From NCBI RefSeq assembly GCF_019160155.1, contig NZ_JAFNIH010000027.1:124001-188000 (forward strand): 64,000 nt of DNA. The letters are read 5' to 3'. The notes beneath the pieces are model-generated. The model worked only from the letters and a program-made list of their open reading frames with translations. It was not told the DNA's origin and did no database searches. Positions 18,994 through 28,042 of the stretch are shown here, piece after piece. The first letter of the stretch is position 1; each line of letters opens with the position of its first letter. A program made the translations under genes and the position numbers. Source of the stretch: Pinisolibacter aquiterrae (GTDB taxonomy: Bacteria > Pseudomonadota > Alphaproteobacteria > Rhizobiales > Ancalomicrobiaceae).

Positions 18994-21900
18994 TCATCCC
19001 CGCAGGGGGGGACGACGCAGGTCGAGTGTCAAGGGGTATTCGCTCGTCCGTTCGGCGATGGGCATGACGACGAAGCCGGGCGTGTGGCCGTGATCGATGA
19101 AGCGCGCGAGGCGGCGCGCCTCGGCCTCGTAGGAGTTCACGGGGAAGGTGTCGTAGTTGCGCCCTCCCGGATGGGCGACGTGATAGACGCAGCCGCCGAT
19201 CGACCGGCCGGTCCACTTGTCGATGATGTCGAAGGTGATCGGCGGGTGGGTCGGGATGGTCGGGTGGAAGCCGGAGGCCGGCTGCCAAGCCTTGTAGCGC
19301 ACGCCCGCCACCGCCTCGCCGGAGGTGCCGGTCGAGGTGAGCGGGATCTGGCGGCCGTTGGCGGTGACGACGTGGCGCTTGGGGTCGAAGCCCTCGACGC
19401 GGATCTGGAGCCGTTCGACGGAGGAGTCGACGTAACGGACGGTGCCGCCGACGGCGCCCTCCTCGCCGGTGACGTGCCAGGGTTCCAGCGCCTGACGGAC
19501 CTCGAGCTTGACGCCACCGTGTTCCACCGTCCCGTAATAGGGGAAGCGGAACTCGTACTGCGCCTTGAACCAGAGCGGATCGAAGTCGTAACCGGCGGTC
19601 TTCAGGTCGCCGAGCACGCCGAGGAAGTCCTCCCAGACGAAATGCGGCAGCATGTAGCGGTCGTGCAGCGCGGTGCCGAAGCGCGAGAACTCGCCCTTCT
19701 GCGGCTCGCGCCACAGCCAGGAGATCAGCGCGCGCAGCAACAGCTGCTGGGCGAGCGACATGCGCGCGTCCGGCGGCATCTCGAAGCAGCGGAACTCGAC
19801 CAGACCGAGACGGCCGGTGGGACCGTCGGGCGAATAGAGCTTGTCGATGCAGATCTCGGTGCGATGGGTGTTGCCGGAGACGTCCACCAGGAGGTTGCGG
19901 AACAGGCGATCGACCAGCCACGGCGGCGGCGGCCAATCCTCGCCGGGGTTCGGCACGCAGCTCATGGCGATCTCGAGTTCGTAGAGCGTGTCGTGGCGAG
20001 CCTCGTCGATGCGCGGCGCCTGCGAGGTCGGGCCGATGAAGAGGCCGGAGAACAGGTAGCTCAGCGAGGGGTGGCGCTGCCAATAGAGCACGAGGCTGCG
20101 CAAGAGGTCGGGGCGGCGCAGGAAGGGGCTGTCGATCGGCTTGCGGGCGCCGACCACGACGTGGTTGCCGCCGCCGGTGCCGGTGTGGCGACCGTCGACC
20201 ATGAACTTCTCGGTGCCGAGCCGTGACCAGCGCGCCTCTTCATAGAGGCGGGTCGAGATCGTGACGCATTCGTCCCAACTCTCGGCGGGCTGGACGTTGA
20301 CCTCGATCACGCCGGGGTCGGGGGTGACCTTGATCACCTCGATACGGGGATCCTGCGGCGGCGGATAGCCCTCGATGTGGACCGGCAGGCGATGGGCCTC
20401 GGCGGTCGCCTCGACGGCGGCGAGGAGCTCCAGATAGTCGTCGAGAGTTTCGACCGGCGGCATGAAGACGTGGAGGATGCCGTCGCGCGGTTCGACCGAG
20501 AGCGCGGTGCGGACCTGATCGGCGCCGATCTCCTCGACGAAGTTCTGGGTGACGCGCTGGGCCGGGCCGCTGCGCCGGTAGACCTGGGCGAGCTCGTCGG
20601 GATCGGGCAGGGGCGGACGCTCGACGAAGGTGTCGAGTTCCATGATGTAGGGATAGGACGACGGCGGGATCCACGGCAGCGAGGCGATCGGCAGGCGATA
20701 GCCGACCGGGCTGTCGCCGGGGATCAGGAACAGTTTTTCGCGGCGCAGGCGCCATTTCTCCGAATACCAGCCGGTGCCGGCGGCGGCGTTCCAGCGTTGG
20801 ACCGGCAGGACGTGGCCGGTCGCCCGGGTCAGGCCGTGGTCGAAGACGCGGGCGATGCGATGGCGGTCCTCGGCGTTCTCGAGCTTGGAGTTGGAGGGGT
20901 CGAGATTGACCGGGAGCTTGGCTTCCTGGACGAGCCAATGGGCGGGATCCTCGAAGGCGGCGATGACGTAGTCGCCGCCGATGTCGAGGCGTTCGGCGAT
21001 GCCCTCGGCGAGGAGGCGCGACTGCTCGACGGTGGCGGTCTTCTCTCCGGCCTCGAGGGCGACGAGGGAGGGATCGCGCCAGATCGGCTTGCCGTCCTTG
21101 CGCCAATAGAGCGCGAAGGCCCAGCGCGGCAGGCTCTCGCCGGGATACCACTTGCCCTGGCCGTAATGGAGGAAGCCGCCGGGGGCGAAGGTCTGGCGCA
21201 GGCGGCGGATCAGATCGTCGGCCTTGGCGCGCTTGGTCGGGCCGACTGCGGCGGTGTTCCATTCGGCCGACTGATAGTCGTCGATCGAGACGAAGGTCGG
21301 CTCGCCGCCCATGGTCAGGCGGACGTCGTTGGCGACGAGATCGGCGTCGACGCGGCGGCCGAGGGCGTCGAGCGCGGCCCAGGCGTCGTCGGAGAAGGGG
21401 GCGGTGACGCGCGGCTTCTCGGCGATGCGATCGACGTGCATCTCGAATTCGAAGGTGCATTCGGCCGGATCGACGAGGCCGGTGATCGGCGCGGCGGAGC
21501 GATAATGCGGGGTGCCGCACAGCGGCAGATGGCCCTCGCCGGCGAAGAGACCGGAGGTCGGGTCGAGGCCGATCCAGCCGGCGCCGGGCAGGTAGACCTC
21601 GCACCAGGCGTGGAGATCGGTGAAGTCGTGGTCGGTGCCGGAGGGGCCGTCGAGCGACTTCACGTCGGGCTTCAGCTGGATCAGATAGCCGGAGACGAAA
21701 CGGGCGGCGAGGCCCATGCGGCGGGCGAGCTGGACCAGGAGCCAGGCGGTGTCGCGGCACGAGCCGGAGGCGCGTTCCAGCGTCTCGTCGGGCTCCTGGA
21801 CGCCGGGCTCCATGCGGATGACGTAGCGGATGTCCTGCGAGAGCTTCTGATTGAGCCAGACCAGATAGTCGACGGTGCGGGCCTCGTCGCGACGGACATC

Positions 21901-22314
21901 GGCGAGATAGGCCTCGAAGCGCTCGCCGGTCTTCTCGGGCACCAGATAGGGCTTCAGCTCCTCCGCCAGTTCGGGCTTGTAGGCGAAGGGGAAGCTCTCG
22001 GCATATTCCTCGAGGAAGAAGTCGAAGGGGTTGTAGACCGCCATCTCGGTCAGGAGGTCGACCTCGATGCGGAACTCCCGCGACTTCTCGGGGAAGACGA
22101 AGCGCGCCAGCCAGTTGCCGTGCGGATCCTGCTGCCAATTGACGAAATGGGTCTCGGGCGTGACCCGCAGCGAGTAGCTGGAGATCTTGTTGCGGCAATG
22201 GGGAGCCGGTCGCAGCCGGATGATCTGGGGCCCGAGCTGGACCGGGCGGTCGTAGGCGTAGGCGGTGAGATGGTGCAGGGCGACTTGAATGGCCAAGGGG
22301 GTGGCTCCCGACAT
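18994..22314 (-). CDS. Large transglutaminase-DUF2126 fusion protein (first gene of the ATP-grasp/alpha-E operon)
   Basis: A 1106-residue cytoplasmic protein (no signal sequence). The N-terminal third is a bacterial transglutaminase-like domain: beta domain from [18 protein letters not shown], then triad Cys186 ([10 protein letters not shown]), His235 (LHAWCEVY) and Asp251 (GLDPTSG). The remaining about 800 residues are DUF2126, with conserved-looking stretches such as [41 protein letters not shown] and [20 protein letters not shown], many of them rich in His, Glu and Gly as in metal or nucleotide sites. The length is typical of the family. It leads the operon and faces a divergent secreted repeat protein across 228 nt. 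Its biochemical function is not known. Confidence 0.92.
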   Translation of the reverse strand: MSGATPLAIQVALHHLTAYAYDRPVQLGPQIIRLRPAPHCRNKISSYSLRVTPETHFVNWQQDPHGNWLARFVFPEKSREFRIEVDLLTEMAVYNPFDFFLEEYAESFPFAYKPELAEELKPYLVPEKTGERFEAYLADVRRDEARTVDYLVWLNQKLSQDIRYVIRMEPGVQEPDETLERASGSCRDTAWLLVQLARRMGLAARFVSGYLIQLKPDVKSLDGPSGTDHDFTDLHAWCEVYLPGAGWIGLDPTSGLFAGEGHLPLCGTPHYRSAAPITGLVDPAECTFEFEMHVDRIAEKPRVTAPFSDDAWAALDALGRRVDADLVANDVRLTMGGEPTFVSIDDYQSAEWNTAAVGPTKRAKADDLIRRLRQTFAPGGFLHYGQGKWYPGESLPRWAFALYWRKDGKPIWRDPSLVALEAGEKTATVEQSRLLAEGIAERLDIGGDYVIAAFEDPAHWLVQEAKLPVNLDPSNSKLENAEDRHRIARVFDHGLTRATGHVLPVQRWNAAAGTGWYSEKWRLRREKLFLIPGDSPVGYRLPIASLPWIPPSSYPYIMELDTFVERPPLPDPDELAQVYRRSGPAQRVTQNFVEEIGADQVRTALSVEPRDGILHVFMPPVETLDDYLELLAAVEATAEAHRLPVHIEGYPPPQDPRIEVIKVTPDPGVIEVNVQPAESWDECVTISTRLYEEARWSRLGTEKFMVDGRHTGTGGGNHVVVGARKPIDSPFLRRPDLLRSLVLYWQRHPSLSYLFSGLFIGPTSQAPRIDEARHDTLYELEIAMSCVPNPGEDWPPPPWLVDRLFRNLLVDVSGNTHRTEICIDKLYSPDGPTGRLGLVEFRCFEMPPDARMSLAQQLLLRALISWLWREPQKGEFSRFGTALHDRYMLPHFVWEDFLGVLGDLKTAGYDFDPLWFKAQYEFRFPYYGTVEHGGVKLEVRQALEPWHVTGEEGAVGGTVRYVDSSVERLQIRVEGFDPKRHVVTANGRQIPLTSTGTSGEAVAGVRYKAWQPASGFHPTIPTHPPITFDIIDKWTGRSIGGCVYHVAHPGGRNYDTFPVNSYEAEARRLARFIDHGHTPGFVVMPIAERTSEYPLTLDLRRPPLRG

Positions 22315-22320
22315 ACGACT

Positions 22321-22407
22321 GATCGTCTCGATGGCAGCCTAACTCTTGTGCAGCGCGAAGCAAGAGGGCGTCGACGAACCGTCCTCCGTCAAAGGGCTGA
22401 GACGATC
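22321..22407. repeat. Nested inverted repeats in the divergent region upstream of the DUF2126 operon
   Basis: GATCGTCTC at 22321-22329 is matched exactly by its inverse GAGACGATC at 22399-22407. Inside this pair, CTCTTG (22343-22348) is matched by CAAGAG (22361-22366). The pairs could fold the 5' leader of the DUF2126 message or form regulator half-sites. No strong promoter hexamers were found in the 228-nt gap. Confidence 0.35.
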
Positions 22408-22542
22408 CCGGGTGGTGCTCGATGACGAATGCGTTCATCTCGCGGTTTCGCGCCGCCGCGCGATCGACGGGGCCGGACGGCGCGGCTATCGTTCGGGAAA
22501 CATTTCCTCTTCGTCTCTTCACGCGGTCTCGGGGGATCGGTC

Positions 22543-24084
22543 ATGCGAGGGCATCGTTCGGGCGTCTCGTCGGTCGTCGCGGTGGCGGCGGCGCTCCTCG
22601 CCGCGCCCGCTGCGGCGCAGGAGGCGGACTACCCCTGCGCCGGGGATCTCGATCCCGTCCGCTACGACAAGAAGCCGGATTTCGGGGTCGTGTCGCTGCT
22701 CCTGCCGCCGCTGCTCTTCCTCGAGCAGATGTCGCGCGACGAGGTGTCCGAGCGGCCGCGCCGCGAGGTCTCGGTGCGTGTCGCGGCGCCGAAGGATCTC
22801 CCGCCCGGGCCGACCCGGATCGCGGTGCTGCTCGAGGGCAAGCGTCATCTCGGCGACCTCGAGCCCGGCGTGGCGAAGAAGCTGCCCGAGGGGCGCTACG
22901 TGTTGCTGGCGGCGCGCCGGATCGGCGATGCGACCGTCGCCTGGGGGCGCGGCGAGGTGACGATCGGCGCGAAGGGCCCGACCCGTTTCGAGGTGCCGCT
23001 CGACCGCCGTCTCGTTCTGGGGCAGGGGCTGCGGATCGGGCAATCGGCGCCGGACGGGCGCGCGCCGGCGGCCTCGGTGATCACCTTCGACTGGGACGGG
23101 GCGTGGCAGAGCGAGGCGCGGGTCTCCTTCGCGCCCAAGGGCGAGCCCGGCGCATACGCCACGGCGCCGGTGCGGGTCGGGGCGGATCGCCCGTCGCAGA
23201 TCGAGGTGCCGGCGCGGCCGGGGGCCTATGATCTCCGGCTCGAACTCTGCGCGCCGCGGCTGACGCTCGCGACGGCGCCGGTCACCGTCTCCGCCGCCGA
23301 CGTACGGATCGACGCCCCGGCGCGCGTCGAGGCGGGCGAGAGCTTCCAGGTTCATTCGATGGGCCGCAACGGGCTCGACTTCACGCTGGCGCTGATCGCG
23401 CCGGACGGCGAGGAGGTGGAGGCGCGCGAGCTCGATCTCGAGCATCCGTCGGCCGAATTCGTCGCGCCGCCGGTGCCGGGACGCTACACGCTGGTGCGGC
23501 GGACGTCGGGCGACACACCGATCGAGCTGGCGCGGACGTCGATCACGGTCGAGGCGGTGGCGATCGAGATCCGCGGGCCGGATCGGGTGCGGACGGCGGC
23601 GCCGGTCGCGCTCGACTGGACCGGCGCGGGCGGGGCGACGCGACTGGAACTCTGGCGCGTCGGCGCCGGGGCGGAGCATCGCCTTCGCGACGATCTCGAA
23701 CGCGGCGAGAAGGCGCTGCCGGCCGGTCCCGGGACCTACGAGCTGCGGGTCGTGGCGAAGACGGGCGGCCACGCGGTGTTGGCGCGCCGGTCGATCGTCG
23801 TGGAGGGTTCGGTCTTCACCCAGGCGCCGGAGCGGCTCGCGCCGGGCGAGCATTGGGCGGTGGGGTTGGCGCAGACGCCGGGCTTCTTCGACGAGGTGGC
23901 GATCGTGCCGCGCGGCGGCGGCGTCGAGGCGCTGAAGATCGCGAACAGTTTCGATCCGGGATCGTCGCGGGCGGTGGAGATCGTCGCGCCGTCGAAGCCC
24001 GGGGCCTACGATCTGGTGATGGTCGCCAAGAGCCCGGCGGAGGAGCCGGTGATCCTCGATCGCCGGCCGTTCGAGGTGAAATGA
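22543..24084 (+). CDS. Secreted protein with four tandem Ig-like (beta-sandwich) repeats, unknown function
   Basis: ATG 22543 has GGGGGA at 22531-22536 and gives 513 residues; the frame stays open further upstream but without a binding site. A signal peptide is clear (RSGVSSVVAVAAALLAAPAAAQ). After a unique N-terminal part with prolines and a hydrophobic stretch (VVSLLLPPLLFL, about residues 48-60), four units of about 85-90 residues follow at roughly 165-250, 252-337, 338-421 and 422-513. Each ends in a pattern like P.KPGAYDL or PGRYTLVRR, then a strand, as in Ig-like folds. No enzyme motif is seen. It is divergent from the transglutaminase/ATP-grasp operon and ends in a strong terminator, so it is a single-gene unit. 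Function is not recognised. Confidence 0.75.
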   Translation: MRGHRSGVSSVVAVAAALLAAPAAAQEADYPCAGDLDPVRYDKKPDFGVVSLLLPPLLFLEQMSRDEVSERPRREVSVRVAAPKDLPPGPTRIAVLLEGKRHLGDLEPGVAKKLPEGRYVLLAARRIGDATVAWGRGEVTIGAKGPTRFEVPLDRRLVLGQGLRIGQSAPDGRAPAASVITFDWDGAWQSEARVSFAPKGEPGAYATAPVRVGADRPSQIEVPARPGAYDLRLELCAPRLTLATAPVTVSAADVRIDAPARVEAGESFQVHSMGRNGLDFTLALIAPDGEEVEARELDLEHPSAEFVAPPVPGRYTLVRRTSGDTPIELARTSITVEAVAIEIRGPDRVRTAAPVALDWTGAGGATRLELWRVGAGAEHRLRDDLERGEKALPAGPGTYELRVVAKTGGHAVLARRSIVVEGSVFTQAPERLAPGEHWAVGLAQTPGFFDEVAIVPRGGGVEALKIANSFDPGSSRAVEIVAPSKPGAYDLVMVAKSPAEEPVILDRRPFEVK

Positions 24085-24128
24085 GACGGCCCCGGACGCG
24101 GGGCGTCCGGGGCCGTCTCATTTCCGTT
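24082..24128 (+). terminator. Strong intrinsic terminator with perfect 18-bp stem
   Basis: Bases 24082-24099 pair perfectly with 24103-24120 around a GGG loop; the stem begins in the TGA stop of the upstream gene. TTTCCGTTT follows on the plus strand, and TTTCACC on the minus strand, so it may also stop leuB transcripts that arrive from the right. Confidence 0.85.
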
Positions 24129-24189
24129 TCGGCACCGCGTCGCCGAGGCGACGCGGGCGCAAGTTCTTCACGCCGTGCGCGCGCGGTCT

Positions 24190-25299
24190 TCAGGCGACGC
24201 GAGCGTCGAGGGCCTTGACCACGGCGTCGCCCATCTCGGTGGTGGAGATGGCGTTCTGGCCGGGGTTGGCGATGTCGGCGGTCCGCAGGCCCGAGGCGAG
24301 CACGTCGGCGACGGCGCCGTCGAGGAGGTCGGCGGCCTCACCGAGGCCGAGCGTGTAGCGCAGCGCCATGGCGAAGGAGCCGATCATGGCGATCGGGTTG
24401 GCGAGGCCCTTGCCCGCGATGTCCGGCGCCGAGCCGTGGACGGGCTCGTACATCGACTTGGCGCGGCCGGTCGCCGGGTCGGGGCTGCCCAGCGAGGCGG
24501 AGGGCAGCATGCCGAGCGAGCCGGTCAGCATCGAGGCGACGTCGGAGAGGATGTCGCCGAAGAGGTTGTCGCAGACGATGACGTCGAACTGCTTGGGCCG
24601 GCGCACCAGCTGCATGGCGCAGTTGTCGGCGAGGATGTGCTCGAGCGTCACGTCGGCGTAGCCCTTGCCGACCTCGGAGACGACCTGCTTCCACAGGACG
24701 CCCGACTTCATGACGTTGTGCTTCTCGGCCGAGTGGACCTTGCCGCCGCGCGTGCGGGCGAGATCGAAGGCGACACGGGCGATCCGGTCGATCTCGTGGG
24801 TGGTGTAGACCTGGGTGTCGACGGCGCGCTTCTCGCCGTTCTCGAGGGTGACGATCTCCTTGGGCTCGCCGAAATAGACGCCGCCGGTCAGCTCGCGCAC
24901 GATCAGGATGTCGAGGCCCTCGACCAGCTCGCGCTTCAGCGCGGAGGCATCGGCGAGGGCCGGATAGCAGATCGCCGGGCGCAGGTTGGCGAAGAGGCCG
25001 AGATCCTTGCGCAGGCGCAGGAGGCCCGCCTCGGGACGCACGTCATAGGGGACGTCGGCCCATTTCGGGCCACCGACGGCGCCGAAGATCACCGCGTCGG
25101 AGGCCATCGCCAGGGCCATGTCGGATTCGGAGATCGCCTTGCCGTGGGCGTCGTAGGCGGACCCGCCGACCAGGCCGCGCTCGCGCTCGAAGGTCGCGAC
25201 GCCGCGCTTCTCGAACCACGCGACGACCTTCTCGACCTCGACCATGATTTCGGTGCCGATGCCGTCGCCGGGGAGAAGGAAGAGATTGAAGGAGGCCAT
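24190..25299 (-). CDS. leuB: 3-isopropylmalate dehydrogenase
   Basis: Cytoplasmic NAD-dependent enzyme of leucine biosynthesis that oxidises and decarboxylates 3-isopropylmalate to 2-oxoisocaproate. The 369 residues match the family. Seen: [12 protein letters not shown] at the N terminus, [24 protein letters not shown] (substrate arginines), [16 protein letters not shown], and the metal/cofactor region [11 protein letters not shown] and [17 protein letters not shown] 25299 is used. In many Rhizobiales leuB sits near leuD or asd; neither is in this window. It faces the DsrE-like gene across 234 nt, in which I see no convincing promoter, and converges on a shared terminator. Confidence 0.96.
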   Translation of the reverse strand: MASFNLFLLPGDGIGTEIMVEVEKVVAWFEKRGVATFERERGLVGGSAYDAHGKAISESDMALAMASDAVIFGAVGGPKWADVPYDVRPEAGLLRLRKDLGLFANLRPAICYPALADASALKRELVEGLDILIVRELTGGVYFGEPKEIVTLENGEKRAVDTQVYTTHEIDRIARVAFDLARTRGGKVHSAEKHNVMKSGVLWKQVVSEVGKGYADVTLEHILADNCAMQLVRRPKQFDVIVCDNLFGDILSDVASMLTGSLGMLPSASLGSPDPATGRAKSMYEPVHGSAPDIAGKGLANPIAMIGSFAMALRYTLGLGEAADLLDGAVADVLASGLRTADIANPGQNAISTTEMGDAVVKALDARVA

Positions 25300-25533
25300 G
25301 GGACGATCCCGCGTTCTGGGGCTTGAAGGGCGCGGGCGCAGCGCCGATCGATGCGCGCGCGACTACCGCGAGGGATCCGCACGCGAGGCGCGCGGGGCTC
25401 CCGTTTACCAATCTCGCAGGCGGGGTTCAATGGGGCGGCGTCTCGGCACGGCTCTGGCTACAGGGCGAGCGACGAGCGCCGCCGTCTCGAAACGGGACGA
25501 GCGGGGCCGACCATCGACGATCGAGGAGGGGAC

Positions 25534-26055
25534 ATGGCCGAGAGACGTTCGAACACGCGCCGGGCGGCGCTGATCGTGGCCGCCGGGGTCGCGGCCGGGG
25601 CGGGGCTCTGGGTCGGCCGCGATCTGTGGCGGGCGCATGCGACGCCCCGGCAGGTGACGGTGCCGCCGGTCGCCCAGGACTTCGGGCATCAGAAGGTCGT
25701 CTACCACCTCTCCGAGAGCGGCGGTTATTCCGGCGCCAAGCACGTCGGTTGGCTCGGCAACATGGAGAACCACTACCGGGCACTGGCGCCGGGTGCGCTC
25801 GATCTGGTGGTGGTGGTCAACGGCGACGGCATCGATCTCCTCACCCACGCGCTGACGGAACCGGATCTGGCGCGGCGGATCGACGGGCTCAAGGCCAAGG
25901 GCGCGCGCTTCCTGATCTGCCGCAACACGCTGATCGGTCGCGGGCTCGATCCCGACAAGGATCTCTACGGCGTGGCGCGGGAGGATCTGATCGGCGCCGG
26001 TGTCGCCGAGGTCGCGCTGCTCCAGCGCGAGGGCTACGCCTATCTGAAGCCGTGA
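25534..26055 (+). CDS. DsrE/DsrF-like family protein with N-terminal signal/anchor
   Basis: ATG 25534 is preceded by GAGGAGGG (25523-25530) and gives 173 residues; a longer in-frame reading from 25351 has no binding site. The N terminus is RRAALIVAAGVAAGAGLWVG, a membrane anchor or export signal with a twin arginine. The rest reads as a DsrE-like fold: KVVYHLSESGGY, LVVVVNGDGIDLLTHAL, and GARFLICRNTLIGRGLD with a single cysteine in the position typical of the family. Members carry or relay sulfur in some organisms, but exported versions are uncharacterised. No sulfur-oxidation genes are nearby. It converges on the carbonic anhydrase gene. Confidence 0.75.
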   Translation: MAERRSNTRRAALIVAAGVAAGAGLWVGRDLWRAHATPRQVTVPPVAQDFGHQKVVYHLSESGGYSGAKHVGWLGNMENHYRALAPGALDLVVVVNGDGIDLLTHALTEPDLARRIDGLKAKGARFLICRNTLIGRGLDPDKDLYGVAREDLIGAGVAEVALLQREGYAYLKP

Positions 26056-26083
26056 CCCGATCGCTCAGGGACTCTGAGGCGAA

Positions 26084-26119
26084 CGAGGCCGGCGCCGGGG
26101 TTCCCCGAGGCCGGCCTCG
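26084..26119. terminator. GC-rich hairpin between convergent DsrE-like and carbonic anhydrase genes
   Basis: Bases 26084-26093 pair with 26110-26119, and CGGGG/CCCCG pairs inside, giving a long stem of about 15 bp in the 78-nt gap between two converging genes. No T-run follows on either side, so it may act as a transcription or message-end barrier rather than a classical terminator. Confidence 0.45.
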
Positions 26120-26133
26120 CGCCGTCTCCTGCC

Positions 26134-26781
26134 TCAGGCGACGTCGCGCGATTCCAGGCGCTCCCACATGCCCGTCGACTGGTCGAGGACGTGGAGTTCG
26201 CCGAGGGCGATGTCGAACCAGGCGCCGTGCAGGGCGATGCGGCCGGACGCCTCGAGCGCGGAGATGCAGGGGAAGGTGCGCAGGTTCTCGATCGAATTCA
26301 CGATCGAGAGGCGCTCGAGCAGGCGGTGGCGCTCGGCCGGGGCGGTCTCGCCGCACTCGAGGCACTGGGCCACCGGCTTCTCGAGGAGCGAGATCCACTT
26401 GCCGATGAAGTCGCCGGGCGACAGCGGCTCGGGAGCTTCCTTCAGGGCGGCGGCGATGCCGCCGCAGCGGCCGTGACCCATCACCACGATGTGCTTGACC
26501 CTGAGGCCCATCACCGCGAACTCGAGCGCAGCCGAGGTGCCGTGATAATCGTCGTCGGGGGCGTAGGGCGGCACGAGATTGGCGACGTTGCGCGCCACGA
26601 AGAGCTCGCCGGGGGAGGCGTCGAAGATCGTCTCCGGTCCGGCGCGGCTGTCGCAGCAGGCGATGATCATCACCTCGGGCTTCTGGCCCGCCTCGGCGAG
26701 ATGGAGATAACGGGCGTTCTCGCTCTGCCAGCGCCCGGCGCGAAAGGCGCGATATCCGGCGAGTAGACGATCGGGGAACAT
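26134..26781 (-). CDS. Beta-class carbonic anhydrase
   Basis: Cytoplasmic zinc enzyme interconverting CO2 and bicarbonate. The 215 residues match clade B enzymes such as CynT/Can. Seen: zinc ligands Cys42 in ACCDSRAGPE, His103 and Cys106 in MGHGRCGG, with Asp44 and Arg46 of the catalytic dyad present. It starts 36 nt downstream of the PLP-dependent dehydratase gene and is probably co-transcribed with it. No cyanate hydratase or transporter gene lies alongside, so the role is likely general bicarbonate supply for carboxylation. This pairing with a dehydratase has no obvious metabolic logic. Confidence 0.95.
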   Translation of the reverse strand: MFPDRLLAGYRAFRAGRWQSENARYLHLAEAGQKPEVMIIACCDSRAGPETIFDASPGELFVARNVANLVPPYAPDDDYHGTSAALEFAVMGLRVKHIVVMGHGRCGGIAAALKEAPEPLSPGDFIGKWISLLEKPVAQCLECGETAPAERHRLLERLSIVNSIENLRTFPCISALEASGRIALHGAWFDIALGELHVLDQSTGMWERLESRDVA

Positions 26782-26817
26782 GGGCGGTCACTCCTTTGAC
26801 GAGGAAGAGGCGCGGGC

Positions 26818-27768
26818 TCAGGTCGCGAGGGCGGCGAGCGTGGTGAGATCGACGTTGCCGCCGCAGACCAGGACGCCGACGCGCTCGTCGGGCCGGGGGC
26901 GGTAGTGTCCGGCGAGGAGGGCGGCGAGGGCGGTGGCGCCCCCGGGTTCGGCGGCGATCCTCAGGCTCGACCACAGCCGGCGCTGGGCCTCGACGATGGC
27001 GCTGTCGGGGACCAGCACGACGTCGTCGACCCAGTCGCGGGCGATGACGTGGACCAGTTCGCCGACGCGCTTGGCGCCGAGGCTGTCGACGGCGATGGAC
27101 TCGACCTCGACGTCGACCGGCCGTCCGGCGGCGCGGGCGGCGTGGAGCGCGCGCGAGCCCTGCGGCTCGACCGCGATCACCCGGGTGCGGCCGTGGAACC
27201 ACAGCGCGGTGCCGGCGACGAGGCCGCCGCCGCCGGCGGCGACCAGCACCGTGTCGAGCCCGTCGGGCGCGTCCTCCTCCCACTCGCGGGCGACGGTGCC
27301 CTGACCGGCGATGGTGTAGGGGCTGTCGAAGGGGTGGACGACGAGGGCGCCGCTCTCCTTCGCCCAGGCGTCGGAGAGGAGGGCCGCGTCGGCATAGCGA
27401 TCGCCGGCGACCACGACCTCGGCGCCATAGGCGCGGATGCGCTCGATCTTGATCGGGCTCGACACCGTCGGCACGAAGATGCGGGCGCGGTGGCCGAGGC
27501 AGGCCGCCGCATAGGCGACGGCGGCGCCGTGATTGCCGCCGGAGGCGGCGGTGATCCCGACCTTGGGCACGGGACGGGCGAGCAGATTGTTGAAGGCGCC
27601 GCGCGCCTTGAACGAGCCGGTGTGCTGGAACAGCTCGAGCTTGAGGTGGACCGGGTCGGCGAGGCCGAAGGCGGCGCCCTCGACCATCATGCCGGGCGTG
27701 TGGCGCACATGGGCGCGGATCCGGGCCTCGGCGGCCTCGACGGCGGCGGGTGACAGCACTTCGGCCAT
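26818..27768 (-). CDS. PLP-dependent threonine/serine dehydratase-like enzyme
   Basis: Fold-type II PLP enzyme that would deaminate threonine or serine, or racemise serine. ATG 27768 gives 316 residues; the open frame upstream of it is ignored. Seen: cofactor Lys54 in HTGSFKARGAFN, the substrate-binding loop ASGGNHGAA, and the phosphate-binding run VAAGGGGLVAG. It has no C-terminal ACT domain, so it is unlike biosynthetic IlvA and closer to catabolic dehydratases, hydroxyaspartate dehydratases or serine racemases. Which substrate it uses cannot be read here. The carbonic anhydrase gene follows 36 nt after its stop. Confidence 0.85.
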   Translation of the reverse strand: MAEVLSPAAVEAAEARIRAHVRHTPGMMVEGAAFGLADPVHLKLELFQHTGSFKARGAFNNLLARPVPKVGITAASGGNHGAAVAYAAACLGHRARIFVPTVSSPIKIERIRAYGAEVVVAGDRYADAALLSDAWAKESGALVVHPFDSPYTIAGQGTVAREWEEDAPDGLDTVLVAAGGGGLVAGTALWFHGRTRVIAVEPQGSRALHAARAAGRPVDVEVESIAVDSLGAKRVGELVHVIARDWVDDVVLVPDSAIVEAQRRLWSSLRIAAEPGGATALAALLAGHYRPRPDERVGVLVCGGNVDLTTLAALAT

Positions 27769-27935
27769 GGAACGCTCCGTGCCTCCTCGGTTCGCGCCCC
27801 GCGCCGGTCGACGAGGAGGACGGCGAGGCGCGTCTCCTCGGTCCACGACCGGGGGAACGGAGGCAATCGCATAGCGGATCGCGGAGGTTTCGCCAAGGGC
27901 GAGGAGCGCGGGTGCGGCATGCGCATCGTCAGAAA

Positions 27936-27950
27936 TGCTGCACTGCAACA
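27936..27950. promoter_or_regulatory. PhaR-operator-like dyad upstream of the phasin-like gene
   Basis: The sequence TGCTGC-N3-GCAACA (27936-27950) has arms that match in 5 of 6 positions and contains CTGC-N3-GCAA, one base from the CTGC-N3-GCAG site I recall for PhaR in Paracoccus and Rhodobacter. It lies 93 nt before the ATG at 28043. A phaR gene is present at 50571. Binding is inferred. Confidence 0.4.
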
Positions 27951-28042
27951 TTGCTCTTCCCTCGACGGAGGAAGGCGGCTAACATGATTCACGATCTCGG
28001 CCGGAGCCCGATCCGGCGATCGGGATCGAGCAAGGAACACGC

